Assembly: GCF_900102635.1 (NCBI RefSeq)
Contig: NZ_FMZQ01000001.1
Location: forward strand, 949,046 to 1,013,045
Length of the DNA: 64,000 bases
Source of the DNA: Ectopseudomonas chengduensis
GTDB lineage: Bacteria; Pseudomonadota; Gammaproteobacteria; Pseudomonadales; Pseudomonadaceae
Reading direction: 5' to 3'
A program made the position numbers and the translations under genes. Shown piece by piece: positions 41,395 through 50,021 of this stretch (position 1 is the first letter of the stretch; every line of letters begins with the position of its first letter). The notes beneath the pieces are model-generated. The model worked only from the letters and a program-made list of their open reading frames with translations, was not told the origin of the DNA and ran no database searches.

Positions 41395-42182
41395 TGTTCG
41401 CTCCACGCTTGCCTGCCACGGCGCATGGCAGCCTTTACCTCGGCTTCGGAAAAGGTCAGCCCCAACGCCGCAGCGAGGCGCACGGCCTCGGCCTGGAAGT
41501 CACGCGCGTCGCCCAGGGTGCGCAGGCGTGCGGCGAGAGCTGTGTCCTGCGCCACATGCTTGCGGAAGGCGGCAAAGGCCAGCTCTGCCCTCCCGGGCTG
41601 CAGTGCAGGCGTATCCGGCAGCCCGGCTGCCACCTGTTGCAGCAACCAGGCGTTGGGTTGGCAATCCAGCACCAGATGCACGCGCGCGCCGGGCCCCGGG
41701 TTATCCACCCGATGTGGCCGTGACAGGTCGATGAACCAGCATTCGCCCACCTTCATGGGCACCTGCAGGCCATCGACAAGAAACTCCACGTCAGCAGGGC
41801 TGAGTAGTGGCATATGCAGGCGCAGGTCGCCACCGGGCTGGCCGAGGTCGGGGTCGCAGTGTTCGTGAATGCGAGCGCCGGCCCCCAGGCGCAGGAGCCG
41901 CGCGCTGCGGATGCTGGTCTGGAACAGCGCGAGCACCTGGTGCCAGGCCTGTTCCTCCTGCCACCAGTCGGTAGGCACCGGTGCACCTTGCCCTGGGGCA
42001 AGTGGCAGGAGGGCATCCTCCGGGGTGATCAGTGCGACGCCGCTCCACTCACCCTGGTAATAACCCGTATTGAAGTGATGCTGCCAGGCGTCGTCAGGAA
42101 TCCGCCCGAGTGCCTCCAGCAGTGCGGGTAATCGAGGCGCCAGTGGCAATCGGGAGCATCGTGGTAAAGCGTCCAGGCTCAT
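41382..42182 (-). CDS. Aspartyl/asparaginyl beta-hydroxylase with Nif11-like C-terminal domain
   Basis: 266 residues. The cupin-fold dioxygenase domain (about 35-180) shows EHCDPDLG (iron His H108), DLRLHMPL (R121, H123), GECWFIDLSRPHRVDNPG (second iron His H157) and RVHLVLD (R167, 2-oxoglutarate anchor). Residues about 203-258 (AFRKHVAQDTALAARL ... LAAALGLTFSEAEV) resemble the Nif11 fold used as a leader segment in many ribosomal peptides. AAGGA precedes ATG 42182. It lies 15 bases after the M50 fusion gene, in the same unit. The likely reaction is beta-hydroxylation of Asp/Asn in a protein; target unknown. Confidence 0.85.
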   Translation of the reverse strand: MSLDALPRCSRLPLAPRLPALLEALGRIPDDAWQHHFNTGYYQGEWSGVALITPEDALLPLAPGQGAPVPTDWWQEEQAWHQVLALFQTSIRSARLLRLGAGARIHEHCDPDLGQPGGDLRLHMPLLSPADVEFLVDGLQVPMKVGECWFIDLSRPHRVDNPGPGARVHLVLDCQPNAWLLQQVAAGLPDTPALQPGRAELAFAAFRKHVAQDTALAARLRTLGDARDFQAEAVRLAAALGLTFSEAEVKAAMRRGRQAWSEQWRA

Positions 42183-42196
42183 GTTGCATCCTTGTG

Positions 42197-44290
42197 TTAA
42201 AAACCACTTTCGCGCACGCCGAGCGCCGCGATCCGCCGCCAGGCCGCGCCGAGTAGCGACTGCCGCTCTCCGTCCAGTATCACCACGCCGCGCAGTGGGT
42301 GATCGGGATGGATGTCGTTATCCAATAGCGTCAGACGTACACCGTACTGTGCTTGCACAGGTTCCGCGCGGCGCTGTGCGTCACGGCGTACGGCGATGGG
42401 ACCGCCGTGATCCGAGCTGAGCGCTTCCAGTTCCAGATAGGCGACGCCGGTGGCGTCCACTTCGTCCAGGCGCACTTTCACCGCCGGGCGTGCTGGGTCG
42501 TCAGTGATGAAGCGCCCTTCGCTGCCCGTTTCGATCCGCCAGAGGTTTTCTTCGGCCAGATAGCCGCGTAGGCGTAGCCCCGGCTCGACGATGCGGGCAA
42601 GTGATTCGCCAGGGTGCAGCCAGCGATCCGCGCTCAGGTCGCGTTGCAGGTCGCGTACCACGCCAGCCTGCGCTGCGCGTAGCTGCAGGCGCTCACGCTG
42701 GGCGGCCAGGCCGCGGTATTCGGCTACTGCTTCGGCCAGGCGTTGTTCGAGGATGCCCGCATCGGCCGCCGTTTCGCTGCGTGCGGACTGGCGGCGCAGT
42801 TGCAACTGAAGAATTTCGGTCTCGCGCCGAACGATGGCCTGGCGCGAGTCCAGGTCGGGTGAATCCAGTTCCAGCAGCAGGTCGCCGGCTGCCACGCTCT
42901 GCCCGTCCAGCACGTGCACGGCTTTCAAGCGCGCGGCCACCGGCGCATGCAGGGCGCTGGTGCGTGAGGCTTCGAGCAGCGCAGGTATTTCCACCGAGCT
43001 GCGCCAGGGCACGATCAGCACCAGCAGTACCGCGCCAAGGCTCAGGCCGGTAATCAGCACCTTGCGCGAGTCGGCTTGTTCGCGGCGTTGCCACCATTCA
43101 CCCAGTTCACGCCAGATGGGCAGGCCGATGAACCACAGCAGTTCAACCACCATCAGGAAGATGCCGAGCACCTTGAAGAACAGGTGATAGACCGCCAGCG
43201 CGATGCCGAGGAACAGGATTGCGCGCCATATCCAGGAGCCGTAGCCCCAGATCAGCAGGCGTCGGGTCATGCTTGGCGACCAGGGTTCCGGTGCCGGTTC
43301 GCCATAGCCGAACAGGGCTTCGCGCAGGCGCCAGCGACACAGGGCGAATGCACGGTTCTGCAGGTTATCCACACCCCACAGATCGCTGATCAGGAAGTAG
43401 CCATCGAAGCGCATGAAGGGATTGAGGTTGATCACCAACGTGGTGATCCAGGTCGCGCTGGCCAGCATGAAGGCCGAGGTACGCAAGGGGCCATCCGGCA
43501 GCAATGACCAGGCCAGCAGTGCCAGCACCGCCAACAGCAGTTCGGCGAACACGCCGCCTGCACCGATCAGCAGTCGCGAGCGCCGGTCGCGCACGCGCCA
43601 GGCGTCGCTGACGTCGGTGTAGAACATTGGCAGCAGCACCATGAACGCCAATCCCATGCTCTGTACCCGGCAGCCGGCGCGCTTGGCCATGAAGGCGTGG
43701 CCGAACTCGTGACAGAGCTTGGCGAAGGTCAGCGCGATGCCGAAGGCCAATGCGCCACCGAGACTGAACAGGTGGGGGAAGGTGGCGAGAAAGCGCTGCC
43801 AATCGCGCATCACCAGAAACAATCCCAGTACAAAGACCAGCGGCAGGCCCCAGCGCAGCAGCCAGGGGCCGTGGCGTTCGAGCACGGGCCAGGCGCGATT
43901 GAGGAAGGGGTCGGGCCGCCACAGCGGAATGCGGAAGAACAGGTATTGATGCAGTACCCGCTTCCACGGGCTTTGGCGCTGGGCGGCGGCTTTCATCGCG
44001 TAGCTGGCACGCTGGTTTTCGTCCAGGGCGGCGATCAGGTCATGGCTGCTGAGAAAGCGCAGCATGTCCTCGAGTTCGGCCTGACCCAAGGGCAGGCCAG
44101 GCTCGGCATTGGCGGCCGCCAATACGCGCTGCGGTTCGCCCAGTGTCCAGTGACGCAGCAGGCGCACGGCGGCGGCGCCGAGTTTGAAGTAGCGACCGCG
44201 TAGCGGGTCGGCCAGCGTCCATTGCGGAGCGCCGTCGAGGCCAGGCGCCGCCGGTGAAAGCTGCAGATCGGGGCGCAGGGCAGGCAGCAT
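42197..44290 (-). CDS. PqqD-like / M50 site-2 protease / HlyD fusion protein
   Basis: 697 residues. The N-terminal 90 residues look like a PqqD-like peptide-recognition winged helix (WTLADPLRGRYFKLGAAAVRLL). A polytopic membrane core follows with the zinc site HEFGH (194-198) and the second site-2-protease motif LNPFMRFDG (289-297); spans at about 145-163, 176-192, 240-262, 271-290, 350-370, 372-392 and 410-428. Residues about 435-697 are a HlyD-like adaptor with a lipoyl hairpin (ALHAPVAARLKAVHVLDGQSV). This resembles YydH-type peptide zinc metalloproteases but is joined to an adaptor. The start shares one base with the stop of the previous gene. It may cleave a leader and hand the cargo to TolC; inference. 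Confidence 0.88.
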   Translation of the reverse strand: MLPALRPDLQLSPAAPGLDGAPQWTLADPLRGRYFKLGAAAVRLLRHWTLGEPQRVLAAANAEPGLPLGQAELEDMLRFLSSHDLIAALDENQRASYAMKAAAQRQSPWKRVLHQYLFFRIPLWRPDPFLNRAWPVLERHGPWLLRWGLPLVFVLGLFLVMRDWQRFLATFPHLFSLGGALAFGIALTFAKLCHEFGHAFMAKRAGCRVQSMGLAFMVLLPMFYTDVSDAWRVRDRRSRLLIGAGGVFAELLLAVLALLAWSLLPDGPLRTSAFMLASATWITTLVINLNPFMRFDGYFLISDLWGVDNLQNRAFALCRWRLREALFGYGEPAPEPWSPSMTRRLLIWGYGSWIWRAILFLGIALAVYHLFFKVLGIFLMVVELLWFIGLPIWRELGEWWQRREQADSRKVLITGLSLGAVLLVLIVPWRSSVEIPALLEASRTSALHAPVAARLKAVHVLDGQSVAAGDLLLELDSPDLDSRQAIVRRETEILQLQLRRQSARSETAADAGILEQRLAEAVAEYRGLAAQRERLQLRAAQAGVVRDLQRDLSADRWLHPGESLARIVEPGLRLRGYLAEENLWRIETGSEGRFITDDPARPAVKVRLDEVDATGVAYLELEALSSDHGGPIAVRRDAQRRAEPVQAQYGVRLTLLDNDIHPDHPLRGVVILDGERQSLLGAAWRRIAALGVRESGF

Positions 44291-45609
44291 CAGAAACCCA
44301 GGCTCTGGCGGGCCGCGGCCAGGGGCCGGCGCAGCAGGTAATAGGCCAGCGGCGCACGATCACCGAACAGCTTGGCAGTGCCACGCAGCCCCACACGTGG
44401 TGGGGTATCGATGAAGCGCGCATCCAGCCGGTAGGCCAATTGCCCGGCGGCGGTGGTCTGGGCTTCGTAGGCGGAGCGCTCCAGCTGGGCCTCATGACGA
44501 TTGAGTGGGTCGCTGTCGAGAAACAGCGCCACTTCGGCGCCCGGCTGCAGAGCGATGGCGTCACCCACCGGCAGCTCGATGCGTAACTCGGCCTGGCTCG
44601 GGTCGGCGATCTGCATCAGCCGTTCGCCGGTCTGCACGGGCTTGCCGGTCAGGCGTTCGGCGTCGGCGAAAACGGCGATGCCTGAGCGCTCGGCGCGTAC
44701 CTCGCTGCGAGCCAGCAGTTGTCTGGCATAGTCGCGTTCGGCGCGTTTCTGTTCGACGCGTGCGGCCAGCAGGTCGAGGCGGGCGCTGGATTCGGCATCG
44801 GCGAAGGCGCGCTGGCTGTTGGCCTTGAGTTCGGCCTCGGCCACGCCCAGGGCGCGTTCGGCTACATCTGCCTGGGCCTTGAGGCTGGTGGCCTCGAAGC
44901 GCACCAGCAGGTCACCGGCGGCGACGCTTTGATTGGGCTTGACCAGAAATTCGGCGATCACGCCGTCCAGCGGCGCGGCGACCACCCGGCCACCCAACGG
45001 GACGACTTCGGCGGGCGCCAGTACGGACTGGCGTACCGGGATCAGCAGCAGGAGCGAGAGTGCTGCCGCGACGGCCAGCAGCTTCTTGCGCGGCCAGCGC
45101 ATGCGCCAGGGCTTGTGCGGTTGCAGCGCCAGCCAGGCGTGGGCGTAGGTATCGGCCAACTGCCTGAGCAATGATTGCTCCGCTTCGCTGAAGGGGGTGT
45201 CGCGAGCCAGCCACAGGCCGCCGAAGGTTTCGCCGCTGCGGCTTTTCAGCGGCAGCCAATAGGCATGAGGGGCGGACAGGTCGTTCATGTCGGCGCGGGC
45301 CTGCTCGTCCAACTGGGCAGGGTCGACGCTGTGGCCCTCACCCAGTCGGCCGTGCTTGAGCAAGGCCGAGGTGGCGCGTTCGACGAAGGCCACGAACGGT
45401 GCATGCGCCTCCACCACGCTGATACCGGTCAATGCCTGCACCCTGCCGGCGATCAGCAGGGCGGCGTGGCGGAAGCCGAACAGTGCCTGCCCGTCATTGA
45501 CCATGGCGAAGGCCAGTTGCTCGGTATCACCGGCCTTGCGTGCCTGTTGCTCGAGCCCGAGGAACAGGGCAAATACACGTTCGGCCGTGCTGGGCAGCGG
45601 TGCGTTCAT
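44290..45609 (-). CDS. HlyD family adaptor with GAF-like N-terminal domain
   Basis: 439 residues. An N-terminal cytoplasmic domain of about 160 residues resembles a GAF domain (FGFRHAALLIAG, YWLPLKSRSGETFGGLWLARD), then a single membrane span (176-192), a lipoyl/barrel-sandwich domain (about 205-240 and 330-350) around a helical hairpin (about 235-320), and a beta-barrel end. Overlaps the preceding secreted adaptor gene by 4 bases and the M50 fusion gene by 1. The cytoplasmic GAF head is unusual for a membrane-fusion protein and could sense a small ligand or bind cargo. Confidence 0.85.
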   Translation of the reverse strand: MNAPLPSTAERVFALFLGLEQQARKAGDTEQLAFAMVNDGQALFGFRHAALLIAGRVQALTGISVVEAHAPFVAFVERATSALLKHGRLGEGHSVDPAQLDEQARADMNDLSAPHAYWLPLKSRSGETFGGLWLARDTPFSEAEQSLLRQLADTYAHAWLALQPHKPWRMRWPRKKLLAVAAALSLLLLIPVRQSVLAPAEVVPLGGRVVAAPLDGVIAEFLVKPNQSVAAGDLLVRFEATSLKAQADVAERALGVAEAELKANSQRAFADAESSARLDLLAARVEQKRAERDYARQLLARSEVRAERSGIAVFADAERLTGKPVQTGERLMQIADPSQAELRIELPVGDAIALQPGAEVALFLDSDPLNRHEAQLERSAYEAQTTAAGQLAYRLDARFIDTPPRVGLRGTAKLFGDRAPLAYYLLRRPLAAARQSLGF

Positions 45610-46388
45610 TCCGCCACCTGGAACTGGGCCGTGCCACTCATGCCGGCGAGCAGGCCCTTGGCATCGTCGGACAGGTTGCCGATCAGCAGAAGGGTCTGGC
45701 TGCCCTCATCGATACGCGCGCCCAGGCGCTTGACCGTGGCCTTGAGCGGCTTGCCGGTTTCGTCGGGGGTGAAGTCGAAGGTTTGGCCCGGCTGCAGGCG
45801 GCTAAGCCAACTGGACGGCACCAGCAGATAAATTTCCAGCGTGCCGTTATCCACGACATCCAGCAGTGGGGTGCCACTGGCCACGCTTTCGTGGGGTTGC
45901 GCGCGGCGCAGAACCACACGGCCATTGAAGGGAGCGACGACGCTGCAGCGCTTCACCTGTACCTGATACACCTGGGTTTCCGCCTGGGCCTGGGCCTGCC
46001 GAGCCTCGGCCAGCGCCACTTCGAAGCGGCCGACCGAATTGAGGGCGGCCAACTGCTTCTTGTGGTTCAGCTCTTCACGGGTGGCGCGAGTGGCGGCTTG
46101 GGCCGCATTGAGCTGGGCCTGGTAAGCGCTGCAGTCAAAGCGCACCAGAACGTCGCCCTTGTTGAAGTCCTGGCCATCGCTGAACGGCATTTCGATGATG
46201 CGGCCAGGCAGTTCGCTGGACAGTACCGCCTGGTTTTGCGCGCGCAACACGCCGCGCACCTGGCGCTCACCGGGTTGGGTGGCGGTGGGAGTCGGTGAAT
46301 CGAGCAGCGGGTCGTCGGCCCAGAGTAGTGGGCTGAACGCCAAGAACAGCAGGCCGAGGAGGGTCGAAATAGGGCTGTGGCGCGGCAT
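45606..46388 (-). CDS. Secreted HlyD/RND-type periplasmic adaptor subunit
   Basis: 260 residues with a Sec signal peptide (cut near residue 24, LLWA-DD). Then a lipoyl half-motif (VLSSELPGRIIEMPFSDGQDFNKGDVLVRFD), a helical hairpin (about 90-145) and its return (VVAPFNGRVVLRRAQPHESV), and a barrel domain. No lipobox. First gene of the ten-gene minus-strand unit; AAGGA precedes ATG 46388. It overlaps the next gene by 4 bases. The locus thus makes three adaptor modules, one soluble and two membrane-anchored. Confidence 0.87.
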   Translation of the reverse strand: MPRHSPISTLLGLLFLAFSPLLWADDPLLDSPTPTATQPGERQVRGVLRAQNQAVLSSELPGRIIEMPFSDGQDFNKGDVLVRFDCSAYQAQLNAAQAATRATREELNHKKQLAALNSVGRFEVALAEARQAQAQAETQVYQVQVKRCSVVAPFNGRVVLRRAQPHESVASGTPLLDVVDNGTLEIYLLVPSSWLSRLQPGQTFDFTPDETGKPLKATVKRLGARIDEGSQTLLLIGNLSDDAKGLLAGMSGTAQFQVAE

Positions 46389-46416
46389 GGCATACGTCCT
46401 TGCATGAAGTCAGCGC

Positions 46417-46444
46417 AGTCTACGGCAGAAGTCGGGCCCGGCAA
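46417..46444 (-). promoter_or_regulatory. Possible promoter of the export/maturation operon
   Basis: Minus strand: TTGCCG (46439-46444), 16-bp spacer, TAGACT (46417-46422), about 30 bases before the first gene of the unit. A weak sigma-70 match; no terminator-like hairpin was found inside the ten-gene run, so it could drive all of it. Confidence 0.35.
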
Positions 46445-46557
46445 ATTGGCCGTAACTGCGCATCCATATGGTGCATGATGTCGACTCTGGTGCGCGCACG
46501 GCCTGCTTCTGGTGCGTGGGCTGTCTGGCCGGCCTAGCTGGCGCGTGGTCTGAGCCC

Positions 46558-46572
46558 TGGCATAAGTCTTGC
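46558..46572 (+). promoter_or_regulatory. Sigma-54-type promoter before the transglutaminase cluster
   Basis: TGGCAT-N5-TTGC: a -24/-12 element with GG and GC correctly ten bases apart, 39 bases before the start of the large transglutaminase gene. No clear NtrC-type enhancer was recognised upstream, so the activator is unknown. Confidence 0.55.
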
Positions 46573-46610
46573 GCTGCACTGAGTATCGTCCAGGCTAGCA
46601 GGAGGCCGCC

Positions 46611-49600
46611 GTGTCGATTCATGTCGCGCTGCACCACGTCACCCACTACCGCTACGACCGTGCGGTGAACCTTGGGCCACAAGTCGTACGTTTGCGGCCG
46701 GCACCGCACAGTCGCACGCGTATCCTTTCCTACGCGCTGAAGGTCGAACCGGGCCAGCACTTCATCAACTGGCAGCAGGACCCGCAGGGCAACTACCTGG
46801 CGCGCCTGGTGTTTCCCGAGAAGACCCGCGAGTTCAAGGTCGAGGTGGACCTGGTCGCCGAGATGGCGGTATTCAACCCCTTCGACTTCTTCCTCGAACC
46901 CTATGCCGAGCGCATTCCCTTCGCCTACACCGAGGGCGAGCAGCGCGAGCTGGCGCCCTATCTGGTGAAGCTGCCGGCCACGCCGCTGTTCGCTAAGTAC
47001 CTGGCCGGCATTTCCCGCGAGCCGGTTCCCAGCATCGATTTTCTGGTCGAGCTGAACCAGCGTCTGTCGGCCGACATCCGCTACCTGATCCGCATGGAGC
47101 CGGGCGTGCAGACGCCGGAACAGTCGCTCGAGCTGGCCGCCGGTTCGTGCCGCGATTCGGCCTGGCTGCTGGTGCAGCTGCTGCGTCACCTGGGCCTGGC
47201 GGCGCGCTTCGTCTCCGGCTACCTGATTCAGCTCACTGCCGACGTCAAAGCCCTCGACGGCCCATCCGGCACCGACAAGGACTTCACCGACCTGCATGCC
47301 TGGTGCGAGGTGTACCTGCCTGGCGCCGGCTGGGTCGGTCTCGACCCGACTTCAGGCCTGTTTGCTGGCGAAGGCCACATTCCACTGGCGTGCAGCCCGG
47401 AGCCATCCTCGGCGGCGCCGATCACCGGCGGGCTGGACGAGTGCGAGGTGGAGTTCGAGCACCTGATGAGCGTCGAGCGCGTGTGGGAGGCGCCGCGCGT
47501 CACCAAGCCCTACAGCGAGGCGCAGTGGCAGGCGATCCAGGCGCTGGGCCGGCAGATCGACGATGACCTGCACAAGCACGACGTGCGCCTGACCATGGGC
47601 GGCGAGCCGACCTTCGTCGCCCTCGATTACCCCGATGACGACGAGTGGAACACCGCCGCACTGGGGCCGAACAAGCGCCGCCTGGCTGCCGACCTGTTCT
47701 ATCGCCTGCGCAGTCACTACGCGCCCAAGGCGCTGGTGCATTTCGGCCAGGGCAAGTGGTACCCCGGCGAGCAGTTGCCGCGCTGGTCGCTGAACTGCTT
47801 CTGGCGCCGCGATGGTGAACCGCTGTGGCACGACCCCAAGCTGCTGGCCGATGAGAAGCGCGGTTATGGCGCTACGGCAGAAACGGCCTCGCGCTTTCTC
47901 GCTACTCTGGCGGCGCATCTGGGTGTAGATGGCGGCAACGTTTTCCCGGCCTATGAGGACTGGTTCTACTACCTGTGGCGCGAGCGCAAGCTGCCGGACA
48001 ACGTCACCCCGGACGATCCACGCCTGAGCGACCCGCTCGAGCGCGAGCGTCTGCGCAAGGTGTTCGATCAGGGCCTCGATGCCGTGGTTGGTCACGTGCT
48101 GCCACTGGCGCGTCAGGTGGTGGGCGAGGGCTGGCAGAGCGGGCGCTGGTTCCTGCGCGACGAACATTGCCGCCTGCTGCCCGGTGACTCGGCGCTGGGC
48201 TATCGCCTGCCGCTGGATTCGCTGCCCTGGGTCAGTCAGGCCGACTACCCCTACGTCAATCCGGTCGACCCCAGTCAGGCGTTGCCGCCGTTGCCCAGCC
48301 CGGCGCAGATCCAGCGTCAGCTGCGCGGTGTCTGGCGCGGCGCGAGTGCCGGCCCGCAGAGCGCGCGTCCGGCCAGTGGGCAATCGGCTGCCGGTATCGT
48401 GCGCACCGCGCTCTGTGCCGAGCCGCGCGAGGGGCGCCTGTACCTGTTCATGCCGCCGCTGAGCCATCTCGAAGACTACCTGGAGCTGGTCGCGGCCATC
48501 GAGGCCGTGGCTGCCGAGCTCAAGTGTCCGGTCTTGCTGGAAGGCTACGAGCCGCCGCTGGACCCGCGCCTGCAGTACTTCCGTGTCACCCCCGATCCGG
48601 GGGTGATCGAGGTCAACATCCACCCAGCCGCAAGCTGGGATGAGCTGGTCGAGCGCTGCGAATTTCTCTACGAGGCAGCGCGGCAGTCGCGCCTGTCCAG
48701 CGAGAAGTTCATGATCGACGGGCGCCACACCGGCACCGGCGGCGGCAACCACTTCGTCCTCGGCGGCGCCACGCCGGGGGATTCGCCTTTCCTGCGCCGC
48801 CCCGACCTGCTGCGCAGCCTGATCAGCTACTGGCACAACCATCCGTCGCTGTCCTACCTGTTCAGCGGTCTGTTTATCGGCCCGACCTCGCAGGCGCCGC
48901 GCGTGGATGAGGCGCGCAACGATGCCTTGTACGAACTGGAGATCGCTTTCGCGCAGATGCCCGAACCGGGCCGCGACTGCCCGCCCTGGCTGGTCGATCG
49001 GCTGCTGCGCAACCTGCTGGTGGATGTCACCGGCAACACCCATCGCGCCGAATTCTGCATCGACAAACTGTACTCGCCGGATTCGGCCAGCGGTCGCCTT
49101 GGCCTGCTCGAACTGCGTGCCTTCGAGATGCCGCCACATGCGCAGATGAGCCTGGCCCAGCAACTGCTGCTGCGCGCGCTGATCGCGCGTTTCTGGCAAG
49201 AGCCCTACCACCCGGCGAAGCTGGTGCGCTGGGGTACCGAACTGCATGACCGCTACCTGTTGCCGCATTTCGTCGAGCAGGATTTCGCCGATGTGCTGCA
49301 GGAGTTGGGCAGCTTCGGTTATCGCCTGCGCAGCGAATGGTTCGCCCCGCATCTGGAGTTCCGTTTCCCCAAAGCCGGCGATTTCGTGGTCAAGGGCATC
49401 GATCTGGAGCTACGCCAGGCGCTGGAGCCCTGGCACGTGCTGGGCGAGGAGGGCGCAGTCGGCGGCACCGTCCGTTACGTCGACTCGTCGCTGGAGCGCA
49501 TGCAGGTGAAGGTGAACGGCATGGCGCCGGATCGCTACGTGCTGACCTGCAACGGCGTGCCGGTGCCGTTGCGCCCGACCGGCAAGGTCGGCGAGTTCGT

Positions 49601-49904
49601 CGGTGGTGTGCGTTTCCGCGCCTGGCAACCGGCCAGTTGCCTGCAACCGACCATCGGCGTGCACGCGCCGCTGGTGTTCGACCTCATCGACACCTGGATG
49701 CAGCGCTCGCTGGGCGGTTGCCAGTATCATGTGGCGCATCCGGGCGGTCGCAACTACGACAGCCTGCCGGTCAACGCCTACGAGGCCGAGAGCCGGCGCC
49801 TGGCACGCTTCTTCCGCCTGGGCCATAGCCCCGGCAAGCGCCCTGTCATGCAGCCGATAGACAATAATGAACTGCCGATGACCCTGGATCTGCGTCGCGT
49901 TTGA
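46611..49904 (+). CDS. Transglutaminase-like / DUF2126 protein
   Basis: 1097 residues starting MSIHVALHHVTHYRYDRAV (GTG start after AGGAGG). N-terminal bacterial transglutaminase domain with triad C180 (AAGSCRDSAW), H229 (DLHAWCEVYL) and D245 (GLDPTSG); then a long DUF2126 region (about 290-1090, with RLTMGGEPTFVA and FMIDGRHTGTGGGNHFVLGG), whose acidic and glycine motifs resemble an ATP-dependent ligase/amidoligase. First of three genes. Such clusters have been proposed to make or remove peptide tags; no substrate is known. Cytoplasmic. Confidence 0.92.
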   Translation: MSIHVALHHVTHYRYDRAVNLGPQVVRLRPAPHSRTRILSYALKVEPGQHFINWQQDPQGNYLARLVFPEKTREFKVEVDLVAEMAVFNPFDFFLEPYAERIPFAYTEGEQRELAPYLVKLPATPLFAKYLAGISREPVPSIDFLVELNQRLSADIRYLIRMEPGVQTPEQSLELAAGSCRDSAWLLVQLLRHLGLAARFVSGYLIQLTADVKALDGPSGTDKDFTDLHAWCEVYLPGAGWVGLDPTSGLFAGEGHIPLACSPEPSSAAPITGGLDECEVEFEHLMSVERVWEAPRVTKPYSEAQWQAIQALGRQIDDDLHKHDVRLTMGGEPTFVALDYPDDDEWNTAALGPNKRRLAADLFYRLRSHYAPKALVHFGQGKWYPGEQLPRWSLNCFWRRDGEPLWHDPKLLADEKRGYGATAETASRFLATLAAHLGVDGGNVFPAYEDWFYYLWRERKLPDNVTPDDPRLSDPLERERLRKVFDQGLDAVVGHVLPLARQVVGEGWQSGRWFLRDEHCRLLPGDSALGYRLPLDSLPWVSQADYPYVNPVDPSQALPPLPSPAQIQRQLRGVWRGASAGPQSARPASGQSAAGIVRTALCAEPREGRLYLFMPPLSHLEDYLELVAAIEAVAAELKCPVLLEGYEPPLDPRLQYFRVTPDPGVIEVNIHPAASWDELVERCEFLYEAARQSRLSSEKFMIDGRHTGTGGGNHFVLGGATPGDSPFLRRPDLLRSLISYWHNHPSLSYLFSGLFIGPTSQAPRVDEARNDALYELEIAFAQMPEPGRDCPPWLVDRLLRNLLVDVTGNTHRAEFCIDKLYSPDSASGRLGLLELRAFEMPPHAQMSLAQQLLLRALIARFWQEPYHPAKLVRWGTELHDRYLLPHFVEQDFADVLQELGSFGYRLRSEWFAPHLEFRFPKAGDFVVKGIDLELRQALEPWHVLGEEGAVGGTVRYVDSSLERMQVKVNGMAPDRYVLTCNGVPVPLRPTGKVGEFVGGVRFRAWQPASCLQPTIGVHAPLVFDLIDTWMQRSLGGCQYHVAHPGGRNYDSLPVNAYEAESRRLARFFRLGHSPGKRPVMQPIDNNELPMTLDLRRV

Positions 49905-49916
49905 CGTCGATTCCAT

Positions 49917-49970
49917 CTGTGGGAGGGGCTTTAGCCGCGACCTGTCGCCGCTGAAGCGCCTCCCACGGAT
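49917..49970. repeat. Pair of inverted REP-like units
   Basis: TGTGGGAGGGGCTTTAGC (from 49918) faces its imperfect inverse, CGCTGAAGCGCCTCCCACGG, about 25 bases on. This is the GTGGGAGGGGCTT-type REP of Pseudomonas arranged as a BIME-like pair, between two genes of one cluster. Confidence 0.65.
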
Positions 49971-50021
49971 GCGGTATCAAACTGCATCACGCCGCACCGC
50001 CTTGCCACTGCCGAGCCTGCC

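Noticed and set aside
47352..49352. 666-codon minus-strand frame inside the transglutaminase/DUF2126 gene
   Set aside because: GC-rich antisense shadow without family motifs or a ribosome site.
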